Part shown: positions 16,303 through 24,815 of the stretch, in pieces
Layout: each line of letters starts with the position of its first letter
How positions within the stretch are numbered: position 1 is the stretch's first letter
NCBI GenBank assembly: GCA_022711765.1
Contig: JAKLEB010000002.1
Location: 1,432,620 to 1,496,619, forward strand
DNA from: Candidatus Krumholzibacteriota bacterium
GTDB lineage: Bacteria > Krumholzibacteriota > Krumholzibacteriia > LZORAL124-64-63
Direction: 5' to 3'
Length of the DNA: 64,000 nucleotides
Program-made: the position numbers and the translations under genes
The notes under the pieces: model-generated
Told to the model about the DNA's origin: nothing
Databases searched by the model: none
What the model saw: the letters and a program-made list of their open reading frames with translations, nothing else

Positions 16303-17426
16303 GGATCCTGGCGGTCAACTGGCGCGACATCGGCGATCCGCTCGGCGGCGGCGCGGAGCAGCACCTGCACCACATCCTGGCCGGCGCGGCCCGCGCCGGT
16401 CACGAGGTCGAGCTGATCGTCGCGGCGTATCCCGGCGCGCCGGCCGACGATTCGATCGACGGCGTGCGCATCCGCCGGCGCGGCGACTGGCGCGTCGCCA
16501 ACTTCGTCCTGCCCCGGGAGGTGCAGCGGCGACTGCGCGAGGAGTCCTGGGACCTCCTGGTCGAGGACATCAACAAGATCCCGTTCTACACGCCGCTCTA
16601 CGCCGGGCGGGTGCCGGTGGTGGCGATCGTCCCGCACCTCTTCGGCCGCACCGTCTACCGCGAGACCAACCCGCTCGCGGCGACCTACGTGTGGATGGGG
16701 GAGTGGCCGCTGCGGGCCGTGTACCGCCGGGCGTGGTTCGAGGTGATCAGCCCGTCGACCGCGGACGACCTCGTGGCCCGCGGCCTGCCGCGCGACCGGA
16801 TTTCCGTGATCTACTGCGGGCTCGACCACGCGCGCTTCCACCTCGCCGACCCGCCGCCGCGTTCGGCGCATCCGCTCGTGGTCTGCTGGTCGCGGCTGCG
16901 GCGCTACAAGAGCAACGACGTGGCGATCCGCGCGTTCGCGCACATCCGCGACGAGCTGCCCCAGGCCGAGCTGCTCGTGATGGGCCGCGGCCCGGACGAG
17001 CCCCGCCTGCGGCGGCTCGCGCGCCGCCTCGACCTCGACGAGCGGGTCCGCTTCACGGGACACCTGGCGTGGGACGAGCTCGTGCGCACGCTCCACCGGG
17101 CGCAGCTCTGCCTGAATCCGAGTCCCAAGGAGGGCTGGGGCCTGACCGTGATCGAGGCGAACCAGTGCGGGGTCCCGGTCATCGCCAGCGATCGGCCCGG
17201 CCTGCGCGATTCCGTGCGCGACGGGCAGACCGGCCTGCTCGTTCCGTACGGCGAGCCGCGAGCGATGGCCCAGGCCGCCCTGAGCCTGCTGCACGACCCC
17301 GACCTCTGGGCGTGCTTCAGCGACGGCGCGCGCGCCTGGGCCGAGTCGTTCAGCTGGCCGCGTTGCGTCGCCGAGTCCCTCGATCTCTTCGCCCGGGCGG
17401 CCTCCCGCGGGACGGCCGCGCCGTGA
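16299..17426 (+). CDS. GT4-family glycosyltransferase
   Basis: A 375-residue retaining GT-B glycosyltransferase. The N-terminal domain begins ILAVNWRDIGDPLGGGAEQHLHHIL, with the Gly-rich acceptor loop. The C-terminal donor domain contains VVCWSRLRRYK, VRFTGHLAWDELV and the signature PKEGWGLTVIEANQCGVPVIAS holding the donor-binding glutamates. No signal or membrane helix is seen, so it is cytoplasmic or peripheral. It starts at a GTG overlapping the methyltransferase stop and ends overlapping the flippase-like gene. It probably extends a lipid-linked glycan; donor and acceptor are unknown. Confidence 0.88.
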   Translation: MRILAVNWRDIGDPLGGGAEQHLHHILAGAARAGHEVELIVAAYPGAPADDSIDGVRIRRRGDWRVANFVLPREVQRRLREESWDLLVEDINKIPFYTPLYAGRVPVVAIVPHLFGRTVYRETNPLAATYVWMGEWPLRAVYRRAWFEVISPSTADDLVARGLPRDRISVIYCGLDHARFHLADPPPRSAHPLVVCWSRLRRYKSNDVAIRAFAHIRDELPQAELLVMGRGPDEPRLRRLARRLDLDERVRFTGHLAWDELVRTLHRAQLCLNPSPKEGWGLTVIEANQCGVPVIASDRPGLRDSVRDGQTGLLVPYGEPRAMAQAALSLLHDPDLWACFSDGARAWAESFSWPRCVAESLDLFARAASRGTAAP

Positions 17427-18409
17427 GCCGTCGCGTCCTCGTCTTCGCCCTGAAGGTCGTCGTGAGCGTCGGGCTGCTCTGGTTCGTGCTCGCGCGACTG
17501 ACCTGGACCGAGGTGAGCGAGGCGCTGGCGGCGCCGCGCTGGGAGTGGCTCGGCGCGGCGCTGGTCATCTACGCGATCTCGGCGGCGGCGGGCGCCGTCC
17601 AGTGGACCTGGATCCTGCACAAGGCCGGGCTCGCGACTCCGTCGCGGGAGATTCGCCGGCTCTATTTCGTCGGGCTCTTCTTCAATAATTTCCTGCCGGC
17701 GAACATCGGCGGCGACGCGTACAAGATCGTCGACCTGGGGCGCCGCGAGGGCTGCCCCGGCCGCGTGTTCTGCGCCACGCTGCTCGATCGCTGGCTGGGA
17801 CTCTGCGCCTTGACCGTCCTCGCGTCCCTGACCGCGGTCGGCTGCGTCGTGGCCGGGATCGGCTTGCCGCCGGTGGTCTGGAGCCTCGCCGGCGTCCTCG
17901 TGCTGCTGGCCGCCGTGCTCGCGGCGCTGATCAGCCGGCGGTTCACGGCAAGGGTCCCGCGCGCCCTGCGTCGCCTGAGGCTGGTGACCTTCGCGCAGCA
18001 GGTCGAGACCGCCGCGCGGGAATTCGCCGTGTATCGCCGGTCGCTGCCGTGGCTCGTGCGCGTGTTCGCCTTCAGCGTCGCGGTGCAGGCCGTGCGCCTG
18101 GCGGTCCACCTGGCGGTGGCGTTCGGCCTGCGCCTCGATCCGACGCCGCAGCAGGCGCTGCAGCTCGCGGTCCTGGTGCCGCTCCTGGCGCTCAGCCTGA
18201 CCCTGCCGGTCACCGTCAACGGGATCGGCTTGCGCGAGACGATCTCGAACGCGCTGCTGGTCCGCGCGGGATTGCCGGCGAACGGCGTCGTGGCGATGGA
18301 GATGACGGCGTTCCTGGTCCAGATCGCCGTCAGCCTCCTGGGCGGCGTCGCGTGGTGGCGGCGGCGCGGCCCGGACCCGACGATCGGCGAGGCGCCCGCG
18401 GCCGGCTGA
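17423..18409 (+). CDS. UPF0104 / lysylphosphatidylglycerol-synthase-like transmembrane protein
   Basis: A 328-residue polytopic protein with about 8 predicted helices and the family features FFNNFLPANIGGDAYKI and LDRWLGL, plus the late PVTVNGIGLRE loop. This is the transmembrane half of MprF-like proteins without the aminoacyl-transferase domain. Stand-alone members are often found beside glycosyltransferases and are suspected to move lipid-linked molecules across the membrane. The GTG start overlaps the GT4 stop. It is the last gene of the nusB-led block; a hairpin and a new promoter follow. Confidence 0.82.
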   Translation: MSRRVLVFALKVVVSVGLLWFVLARLTWTEVSEALAAPRWEWLGAALVIYAISAAAGAVQWTWILHKAGLATPSREIRRLYFVGLFFNNFLPANIGGDAYKIVDLGRREGCPGRVFCATLLDRWLGLCALTVLASLTAVGCVVAGIGLPPVVWSLAGVLVLLAAVLAALISRRFTARVPRALRRLRLVTFAQQVETAAREFAVYRRSLPWLVRVFAFSVAVQAVRLAVHLAVAFGLRLDPTPQQALQLAVLVPLLALSLTLPVTVNGIGLRETISNALLVRAGLPANGVVAMEMTAFLVQIAVSLLGGVAWWRRRGPDPTIGEAPAAG

Positions 18410-18419
18410 GTCGGCGGCG

Positions 18420-18446
18420 GGAACCGGCCAGGTCGGCGCCGGTTCC
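18420..18446 (+). terminator. Hairpin after the flippase-like gene, possible terminator
   Basis: GGAACCGGC (18420-18428) and GCCGGTTCC (18438-18446) form a perfect 9-bp stem around a 9-base loop, 11 bases after the stop. No T-run follows, so it may need Rho or act as a 3'-end stabiliser. It lies just before the next promoter. Confidence 0.45.
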
Positions 18447-18479
18447 AGGGCCGGTCCTGGACTCCCCGCTGACCGAGGC

Positions 18480-18508
18480 TTGTCGGCCCGTGTCGCATGT
18501 GCTACCTT
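18480..18508 (+). promoter_or_regulatory. Promoter of the DUF2723 gene and downstream glycan genes
   Basis: TTGTCG (18480-18485), a 17-base spacer, then TACCTT (18503-18508). The predicted start, about 18515, coincides with the first base of a perfect palindrome (18515-18530). Confidence 0.65.
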
Positions 18509-18514
18509 CTGCCG

Positions 18515-18530
18515 CCTGAAGTGCTTCAGG
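18515..18530. promoter_or_regulatory. Palindrome at the predicted transcription start of the DUF2723 gene
   Basis: CCTGAAG-TG-CTTCAGG is a perfect 7-bp inverted repeat beginning at the predicted +1. It could be an operator, or a hairpin at the 5' end of the mRNA that protects it from decay. Confidence 0.5.
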
Positions 18531-18556
18531 TATCGCCGCTTACGATAGGGGTCGAT

Positions 18557-21500
18557 GTGAATCGCACGTGGTATCGAGAAGCGGATACCTGGTTGCCGGT
18601 CGTCGTGCTGCTGCTGGCCCTCGGCACCTACTCCGCGACGCTGGCCCCGACCATCGATTTCTGGGACTGCGCCGAGTACGTCACCACGAGCCACATCGTC
18701 GGCGTCCCGCACCAGCCAGGAACGCCGCTCTACGTGCTCGTCGGCAGGGTCTTCGACCTCGTGCTGGGGCAACCCGACATCGAGACGGCGTCGCAGCGAA
18801 CGGCGTGGGCGGTGAACTTCATGTCCGCGCTGTTCAGCGCGCTCGCGGTGATGATGGTCTACCTGATCATCGTGCGCGTCGCCCGGCGCAGCGATCCCGA
18901 CAGCGGCTGGCTGGCGCGCCTGGGCGGGCTGGTCGGCGCGATCTTCCTCCTCTTCTCCGACACGTTCTGGAACAACGCCATCGAGGCCGAGGTCTACGGT
19001 CTGGCGGCCTTCATGATGACCACCCTGACCTGGTTCGGCCTCGTCTGGTTCGACCACCGGACCGAGCGGCGCAGCGACTGGCTGCTGCTGCTCCTGATCT
19101 ACCTCTGCGGGCTGGGCGTGGGGTTCCATCTCGGCTCTCTGCTCGTCTATCCGGCGTTCTTCCTGATGGTCTGGCTCGCGACCGACCGGCAGCTGCCGAT
19201 CATCGACCTCACCCTGGTCAGCGCCGGTCTCGCCTTCTTCCTGGCCTCGACGACGTTCATCACCGATCCCGCGGTGCTGCGCACGCTCTTCGTGCTCTAC
19301 TGCCTCGGCTGCGTGGTCCGGCTGGGTTGGCCGCTCCTGGATAGCCAGGCGGGGCGGGGCGATCCCGCCGCGCCGCGGCTGCGACCATTCGCGCTGATCG
19401 GCCTCGTGCTGTTCCTGACGGGGCTCTCGGTGCACACCGCGCTGATGATCCGCGCGGGCGCGCAGCCCGAGCCGGCCATCAACCAGACGGTTCCGAAGGA
19501 CTTCGACACGCTGCTCTCGGTCCTGCGGCGCGAGCAGTACCCGCCCCTGAACCCCCTCGAGCGGCGCGCGCCGCTCGAGTTCCAGTTCGGCTATTACTGG
19601 GAGTTCTTCCTGCGGCAATTCTCGTTCCTGCCGCAGCCGAGCGGGACGCTGGACCGGATCTCGGTCGCGGTCGGGCCGCTGCTCCTGGCGCTTTTGGGCC
19701 TGGCCCACACCGTCCGCCGCGCCCGGCCCCTCGCATGGCTGCTGGTCGCCTGCTACTTCATCAATGCCGACGGTCTGACGCTCTACCTCAATTTCAGTGC
19801 CGAGGAGGTGCGCGAACGCGACTACTTCTACTTCGCGGCCTTCCTCTACTGTAGCGTGTTCATCGGGCTGGGAACCGGAGCTCTGCTGCGCTGGACGAGC
19901 GGACCCCTCGGCCCGACCCTCGCGCGACTGGAGCGCCAGGCGGCGCCGCCGCCGGCGGGCCGTCCCTTCAGCGTGGCGGGATTCGGCTACCGGGTCGCCT
20001 TCGCCTTCGTGGTGGCGCTGCTTCTGATGGTCGTGGTCCCCGGGCGTCCGGCGGGCATCGCCGCCGACGGCGGGAATCCCGGCACCAAGCTCCGCTGGCT
20101 CGGACTCTTCCTCTTCGGCGCGGTCTTCGTCGGGCTCGGCGCCGCCCGCTGGCTCACCGGGTCCGGAACGCCGCGCCGGGGACGGTCGACCGGGCAGGCG
20201 TGGAGCGAGCGCAGCGAGCTCTGGCGCTGGCTGGCGGGGTTCGGCCTGGCGGGGGCGGTCCTCGCCGGCGGCCTGGTGCTCTATGGCTTCGCCGTCCCGT
20301 CGGACCGCGTCTTCGTGCTCGGCGTCTACGGCGCGCTGCTCGCCGGATTGATGCTGGAATACGGTGAGCGCCGCGGCGGACCGCGGCCCGCGGCGCGGCC
20401 GGCGCTGCCGGCGCCGATCCGCCCCGACGCGCTGAGCTGGGTCGCCGGGCTCGCCCTGGTCGTGCTGGCCGCCTTGCCGGGCATCGGGCGACTCGACCCG
20501 CAGGCGCACCGCAAGTGGTACACCCACGATCGCAGCGAGAACCGGATCGCCTACGAATACGCGTACAACATCCTGGCGGGCCTCGACGAGGGCGCGATCC
20601 TGTTCACGAACGGCGACAACGACACGTTCCCGATCTGGTACCTCCAGGAGGTCGAGCATTTCCGGCGCGACGTCACCGTCGTGAACCTCTCGCTCGTGAA
20701 CCTCGACTGGTACGTCAAGCAGCTCAAACGCCTCGCGGAGCCGGTGGCGATCAGCCGCACCGACAAGGAGATCGAACAGCTCAAGCAGGTCGCCTACCGC
20801 GATCCCAAGACGGGCGAGGTCGTGGTCGTCTGGGTGCGCGACTACGTGGTGCAAGACATCATCGACACCAACCGCGCGGCCGCCCGGCCGCGGCCGATCT
20901 TCTTCGCGGTCACGATCCCGCGCGAGAACATGGCGCGGTACTACCCGTTCCTGCAGATGGAAGGGCTCGCCTACCGGCTCACCGAGAACCGCACGGAGGA
21001 CGGACTGCCGGAGACCGACCCGGACCGGCTGCTCGCGAACGTCTTCGGCGCCTACGAGTTCGACGCGCTCACCACGGGCGACACCGACGAGCGGCACGCG
21101 ACCTTCGCCGCGCAGGCGGGCTGGTCGACCGATCGGGCGGTGCAGGAGTACCTGACGGCGCTGCGGGAGCCGGCCCCCGTCGACTACGAGGGCCTGCTCG
21201 CGCTGGTCGGCGAGAGCCGGACGGACGTGTTCCGCAACCCGAACACGGTCAACCTGCTCGGCAATTACCCGGCCTCGATCGCGCGCGCCGGATTCTCGTA
21301 CCTGACGCTCGCCGAGGAGTTGCGCCAGCCCGACGGGGGTGTCGCGCCGGAGGATACGTCGCGGTACGACGACCTCACCGGCCGGGCGATGGTCGCGTAC
21401 GAGCTGGCCCTGCGCTTCGATCCGACCAACGGCCTGGTCGCGGCCGGCTACTATCCGTCGCTGCTCCTCGAGCGAGGCAAGATCGACAGCGCGCTCTCGT

Positions 21501-21862
21501 ATCTGGAGACCATTCACGGCCGGACCTCGGCCGACCTCGAGAACTCGGCGGTCCTGACGACCATGCGCGGCCTCGTGGCGATGAACCGGTCGCCGGTCGC
21601 CGTGGCCTGGCTCGAGGCGCGGATCACCGCGGAACCCGCCTGGCGGCTCGGCTACGAGCTGCTCTTCCGGATCCACGAGGCCGCCGGCGCCGTGGGCAAG
21701 GCCGCCGCCGTGGTGGATCGCTGGCGCGAGGCGAACGGCCAGGACGACCCGGCGCTGCGGCGCCAGCTGGAGGAGCTGCGGGCGACGTCGTTCCGTCAGG
21801 AGCAGGAACGGCTCGAGGAGGCGGTCCGCGAGAGCCGGGCGTTGCCGGAGACTCCGCGGTGA
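18557..21862 (+). CDS. DUF2723 (GT117/TMEM260-like) membrane glycosyltransferase
   Basis: A 1101-residue protein with an N-terminal block of about 10-12 membrane helices. The motif LAPTIDFWDCAEYVTT near the N-terminus places an Asp-Cys-Ala-Glu in the first external loop, as in GT-C enzymes. GVPHQPGTPLYVL and, after the helices, LFTNGDNDTFPIWYLQEV are hallmarks of DUF2723. A soluble C-terminal region follows with TPR-like helices. The human homologue family TMEM260 is a protein O-mannosyltransferase, and CAZy lists the family as GT117. The GTG start at 18557 (AGGGG 5 bases upstream) is preferred: an upstream ATG at 18497 would lie inside the promoter spacer. A Dpm1-like synthase is encoded further down the cluster. 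Acceptor and sugar are inferred only. Confidence 0.82.
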   Translation: MNRTWYREADTWLPVVVLLLALGTYSATLAPTIDFWDCAEYVTTSHIVGVPHQPGTPLYVLVGRVFDLVLGQPDIETASQRTAWAVNFMSALFSALAVMMVYLIIVRVARRSDPDSGWLARLGGLVGAIFLLFSDTFWNNAIEAEVYGLAAFMMTTLTWFGLVWFDHRTERRSDWLLLLLIYLCGLGVGFHLGSLLVYPAFFLMVWLATDRQLPIIDLTLVSAGLAFFLASTTFITDPAVLRTLFVLYCLGCVVRLGWPLLDSQAGRGDPAAPRLRPFALIGLVLFLTGLSVHTALMIRAGAQPEPAINQTVPKDFDTLLSVLRREQYPPLNPLERRAPLEFQFGYYWEFFLRQFSFLPQPSGTLDRISVAVGPLLLALLGLAHTVRRARPLAWLLVACYFINADGLTLYLNFSAEEVRERDYFYFAAFLYCSVFIGLGTGALLRWTSGPLGPTLARLERQAAPPPAGRPFSVAGFGYRVAFAFVVALLLMVVVPGRPAGIAADGGNPGTKLRWLGLFLFGAVFVGLGAARWLTGSGTPRRGRSTGQAWSERSELWRWLAGFGLAGAVLAGGLVLYGFAVPSDRVFVLGVYGALLAGLMLEYGERRGGPRPAARPALPAPIRPDALSWVAGLALVVLAALPGIGRLDPQAHRKWYTHDRSENRIAYEYAYNILAGLDEGAILFTNGDNDTFPIWYLQEVEHFRRDVTVVNLSLVNLDWYVKQLKRLAEPVAISRTDKEIEQLKQVAYRDPKTGEVVVVWVRDYVVQDIIDTNRAAARPRPIFFAVTIPRENMARYYPFLQMEGLAYRLTENRTEDGLPETDPDRLLANVFGAYEFDALTTGDTDERHATFAAQAGWSTDRAVQEYLTALREPAPVDYEGLLALVGESRTDVFRNPNTVNLLGNYPASIARAGFSYLTLAEELRQPDGGVAPEDTSRYDDLTGRAMVAYELALRFDPTNGLVAAGYYPSLLLERGKIDSALSYLETIHGRTSADLENSAVLTTMRGLVAMNRSPVAVAWLEARITAEPAWRLGYELLFRIHEAAGAVGKAAAVVDRWREANGQDDPALRRQLEELRATSFRQEQERLEEAVRESRALPETPR

Positions 21863-22911
21863 GCGGCCTCGACTGGAGCGGGCTGCGCGCGACGCTGCCG
21901 CCGGCGGTCGCGACCGTGCTCGGCCCGGACGTCCCGGTGGTCGTCACCGGCTGCGCGGGGTTCATCGGCAGCCACCTGAGCGAGGCCCTGCTCGAGCTTG
22001 GCTGCGCGGTCACCGGCGTCGACAGCCTCACCGATTACTATCCTGCCGAACAGAAGCGACGGAACCTGGCCGGCTGCCTGCGCGATCGGCGTTTCCGCTT
22101 CGTCGCGGAGGACCTCAACCGCCTCGACGCGGCGGCGTTGCTCGGCGGCGCCCGCGTCTGTTTCCACCTCGCTGCGCAGGCGGGCGTGCGCGCCAGCTGG
22201 GGCGCGGAGTTCACCCGCTACGTCGAGTGGAACGTGCTCGCGACCCAGCGGCTCCTGGAAGCCTGCCGGCAGCCGGCCGTCGCCGGTTCCCTGGTCCGCT
22301 TCGTCTACAGCAGCAGCAGCTCGGTCTACGGGGATCAGCCGAGCTACCCGGTAACGGAAGCCGATCTGCCGATGCCCCGCTCGCCCTACGGCGTGACCAA
22401 GCTCGCGGCCGAGCACCTGTGCGTCCTGTACGGCGACAGCTACCAGGTCCCGACGAGCAGCCTGCGGTACTTCACGGTCTACGGCCCCCGGCAACGGCCG
22501 GACATGGCGTTCCGCAAGTTCATCGAGGCGGCGCTGGACGGCCGCTCCTTCACGGTCCTCGGCGACGGCGAACAGACGCGCGACTTCACCTTCGTCGGCG
22601 ACGCGGTCCGCGCCAACCTGCTCGCGGTCGCCGCGCCGGCCACGGCGGCCGTCTTCAACGTCGGCGGGGGCTCGCGGGTCTCCCTGCGGGAGGCGCTGAC
22701 CCGCCTGGCCGCGGCGGTCGCGGCGGCCGCGCCGGCGTCCCGGGTCGTCGTGAACCACGACGCGGCGGCCAGGGGCGACGTGCGGCACACGGCCGCCGAC
22801 ACGACCCTCGCCTTGCGCACTCTCGGCTGGTCGCCGCGGGTGTCGCTCGACGACGGCCTGGCGGCCGAGGTCGCCTGGGTCGTGGCAAGGAGGGATGGCC
22901 GTGGCGAGTGA
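21859..22911 (+). CDS. NAD-dependent epimerase/dehydratase (extended SDR), UDP-glucuronate epimerase-like
   Basis: A 350-residue extended short-chain dehydrogenase acting on a nucleotide sugar. The NAD-binding loop is TGCAGFIG (30-37), YGVTK holds the catalytic Tyr177 and Lys181, and a Ser-rich strand FVYSSSSSVYG carries the catalytic Ser. RYFTVYGPRQRPDMA and the EQTRDFTFVGDAV segment match UDP-glucuronate 4-epimerase and related UDP-sugar epimerases. It starts at a GTG overlapping the DUF2723 stop and overlaps the next gene by 11 bases. It likely supplies a sugar donor to this cluster. Confidence 0.88.
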   Translation: MSGLDWSGLRATLPPAVATVLGPDVPVVVTGCAGFIGSHLSEALLELGCAVTGVDSLTDYYPAEQKRRNLAGCLRDRRFRFVAEDLNRLDAAALLGGARVCFHLAAQAGVRASWGAEFTRYVEWNVLATQRLLEACRQPAVAGSLVRFVYSSSSSVYGDQPSYPVTEADLPMPRSPYGVTKLAAEHLCVLYGDSYQVPTSSLRYFTVYGPRQRPDMAFRKFIEAALDGRSFTVLGDGEQTRDFTFVGDAVRANLLAVAAPATAAVFNVGGGSRVSLREALTRLAAAVAAAAPASRVVVNHDAAARGDVRHTAADTTLALRTLGWSPRVSLDDGLAAEVAWVVARRDGRGE

Positions 22912-23839
22912 AGCGAGCCTCGACGTCTCGGTGGTCGTCCCGGCGTGGAACGAGGCGGAGTCGTTGCCGGAGCTCGTGGCCCGCGTCGCGGCGGTGCTCA
23001 CCGCGCGCGGCTGCGACTGGGAATTCCTTCTGGTCGACGACGGTTCGACGGACGAAACCTGGGCCACCCTCGCCGACCTGCACGCCGCCGACCCGCGCGT
23101 GCGCGGCATCCGCTTCGCGCGGAACTACGGCAAGGCCGCGGCGCTGGCGGCCGGATTCGAGGCGGCGGGCGGCGAGCGCATCGTCACCCTGGACGCCGAC
23201 CTGCAGGACGACCCCGACGAGATCCCGCTGTTGCTCGACCGCCTCGAGGACGGTTTCGACCTCGTCTCGGGCTGGAAGCAGGACCGCCAGGACAGCTGGC
23301 TGAAGAACAACTCGAGCAAGGTCTTCAACTGGGCGACCGGCCGGATGTGCGGTCTGCGGCTGCACGACTTCAACTGCGGCCTGAAAGCCTACCGCCGCGA
23401 GGTCACGCAGCGCATCCATCTCTACGGCGACATGCACCGCTACGTGCCGGCGCTCGCGCACCTCGACGGATTTCGCGTCACCGAGCACCCCGTGCGGCAC
23501 CACAAGCGCAGGTTCGGCCGGACCAAGTACGGCTGGGACCGCTTCCTCAACGGATTCCTCGATCTGCTCACCGTCTATTTCCTGCACGCGCGCGGGAGTT
23601 CGCCGCTGCACTTCTTCGGCCGCCTCGGTGCGGTGTTCGGCGGCATGGGCGGACTGATCTCGCTCTATTTCCTGATCTGGTGGTTGACCGGACATGCGCT
23701 GCGGGTGCGCCCCGTGCTCGTCCTCGCGCTGGTGCTCATGGTCATGGCCGTGCAGTTCGTCAGCCTCGGGCTGATCGCCGAACTGATGGTCAGCAACCGC
23801 CCTGCCGAGGCGAGCTATCGTGTCCGCGACCGACTCTGA
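22901..23839 (+). CDS. Polyprenyl-phosphate glycosyltransferase, GtrB/CsbB/ArnC type
   Basis: A 312-residue membrane GT2 that transfers a sugar from a nucleotide donor to undecaprenyl phosphate on the cytoplasmic face. The catalytic core has VVVPAWNEAESLPELV, LVDDGSTDETW and DADLQDDP (D98, D100), then the NSSKVFNWATG region with its aromatic/basic residues. Two C-terminal helices (about 240-300) are typical of GtrB. The start is set by the ribosome site: AAGGAGG (22887-22893) is 7 bases before GTG 22901 but only 1 base before ATG 22895. GtrB/CsbB enzymes work with a flippase and a GT-C transferase such as YfhO, which is encoded two genes downstream. Confidence 0.88.
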   Translation: MASEASLDVSVVVPAWNEAESLPELVARVAAVLTARGCDWEFLLVDDGSTDETWATLADLHAADPRVRGIRFARNYGKAAALAAGFEAAGGERIVTLDADLQDDPDEIPLLLDRLEDGFDLVSGWKQDRQDSWLKNNSSKVFNWATGRMCGLRLHDFNCGLKAYRREVTQRIHLYGDMHRYVPALAHLDGFRVTEHPVRHHKRRFGRTKYGWDRFLNGFLDLLTVYFLHARGSSPLHFFGRLGAVFGGMGGLISLYFLIWWLTGHALRVRPVLVLALVLMVMAVQFVSLGLIAELMVSNRPAEASYRVRDRL

Positions 23840-24785
23840 TCCCGGCGCGCCGCTGCCGTCGCTCTGCGTGGTCGTGGTCAACTGGAACGGTCGCGGCGTG
23901 CTCGCGGACTGTCTGGGCTCGCTCGAGCGCAGCGACTATCCCGGCCTGCGGGTCGTGCTGGTGGACAATGCGTCGAGCGACCCGTCGGTCTCGTACGTGC
24001 GGAGCGCGTTTCCAGCGGTCGAGGTGCTCGTCGCGCCGGAGAACCTGCGCTGGGCCGGCGGCAACAACCTGGCCCTCGCGCGACTGGGCGCGGAGGGCTG
24101 GCCGCAGGACCAGGTGCTGCTCCTGAACAACGACACGGTCGTGCCCGCGGGCAGCCTCCAGCGTCTCTGCGCGGCGCTGCGTGACGAACCGCGCGCCTGG
24201 GCGGCCACGCCGCGCATCGTCTACGCCGACGAACCGTCGCGCGCCTGGTACGACGGCGGTCTGGTCGGCTCGTGGAGCGGCTGGGTCCGCCACGCGGGCA
24301 TCCGGCGCGTCACGGACCGGTTGCCGGTCGCCGACCGCTTCGTCGAGTATGGAACGGGGTGCGCCCTGCTGCTCGACCGGCGCGGCCTCGCGCGCTGCGG
24401 TCTGCTCGACACGGGATATCACTTCTACGGCGAGGACGTGGACTACTGTCTCCGGCTGCGGGCGGCCGGGGGCGCGATCCTGCACGTGCCGCGGTCGGTG
24501 ATCCTGCACAAGGTGAGCGTGACCCTCGGGGCGGCAAGCCCTCTGAAGATCTACCTGCGCAGCCGCAGCCACGTGCGCCTGCTGCGACGCCACTGGCCGC
24601 GGCGCCGGTGGCCGATCCTCCTGCCGGCGCAGGTCTGCTACGCCGGCGGACATCTGCTCTGGCACCTCCGGCACGGGCGCCCGCGCGCGGCGCTCGCGCT
24701 GGTGGCGGGAGTCCTCGACGAATGGCGCGGCCGACCTCTGCGCGGCGCCACGGTGGACAGTGGCGCGCGCCGGATGGTAACCTGA
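23820..24785 (+). CDS. GT2-family glycosyltransferase (rhamnosyltransferase-like)
   Basis: A 321-residue inverting GT-A glycosyltransferase. Motifs are CVVVVNWNGRGVLADCLGSL at the N-terminus, LVDNASSD, LLNNDTVV (N103, N104, D105 as the DxD equivalent) and the acceptor/catalytic region YHFYGEDVDYCLRLRAAG. This WbbL/RfbN-like layout is typical of transferases adding rhamnose or a related sugar to a lipid-linked glycan. There is no membrane segment, only basic residues near the C-terminus. It overlaps the GtrB-like gene by 20 bases. Confidence 0.86.
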   Translation: MSATDSDPGAPLPSLCVVVVNWNGRGVLADCLGSLERSDYPGLRVVLVDNASSDPSVSYVRSAFPAVEVLVAPENLRWAGGNNLALARLGAEGWPQDQVLLLNNDTVVPAGSLQRLCAALRDEPRAWAATPRIVYADEPSRAWYDGGLVGSWSGWVRHAGIRRVTDRLPVADRFVEYGTGCALLLDRRGLARCGLLDTGYHFYGEDVDYCLRLRAAGGAILHVPRSVILHKVSVTLGAASPLKIYLRSRSHVRLLRRHWPRRRWPILLPAQVCYAGGHLLWHLRHGRPRAALALVAGVLDEWRGRPLRGATVDSGARRMVT

Positions 24786-24815
24786 CGCGAGCCACGCTCA
24801 GCAAGGAGTCACCGA

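Noticed and set aside
18497-18556. ATG at 18497 as start of the DUF2723 protein
   Set aside because: It lies inside the -35/-10 spacer of the promoter, so it would not be in the mRNA; GTG 18557 has a ribosome site.
16904-21676. 1590-codon open frame on the minus strand across four genes
   Set aside because: High-GC antisense shadow, no domain, crosses a promoter and hairpin at 18420-18530.
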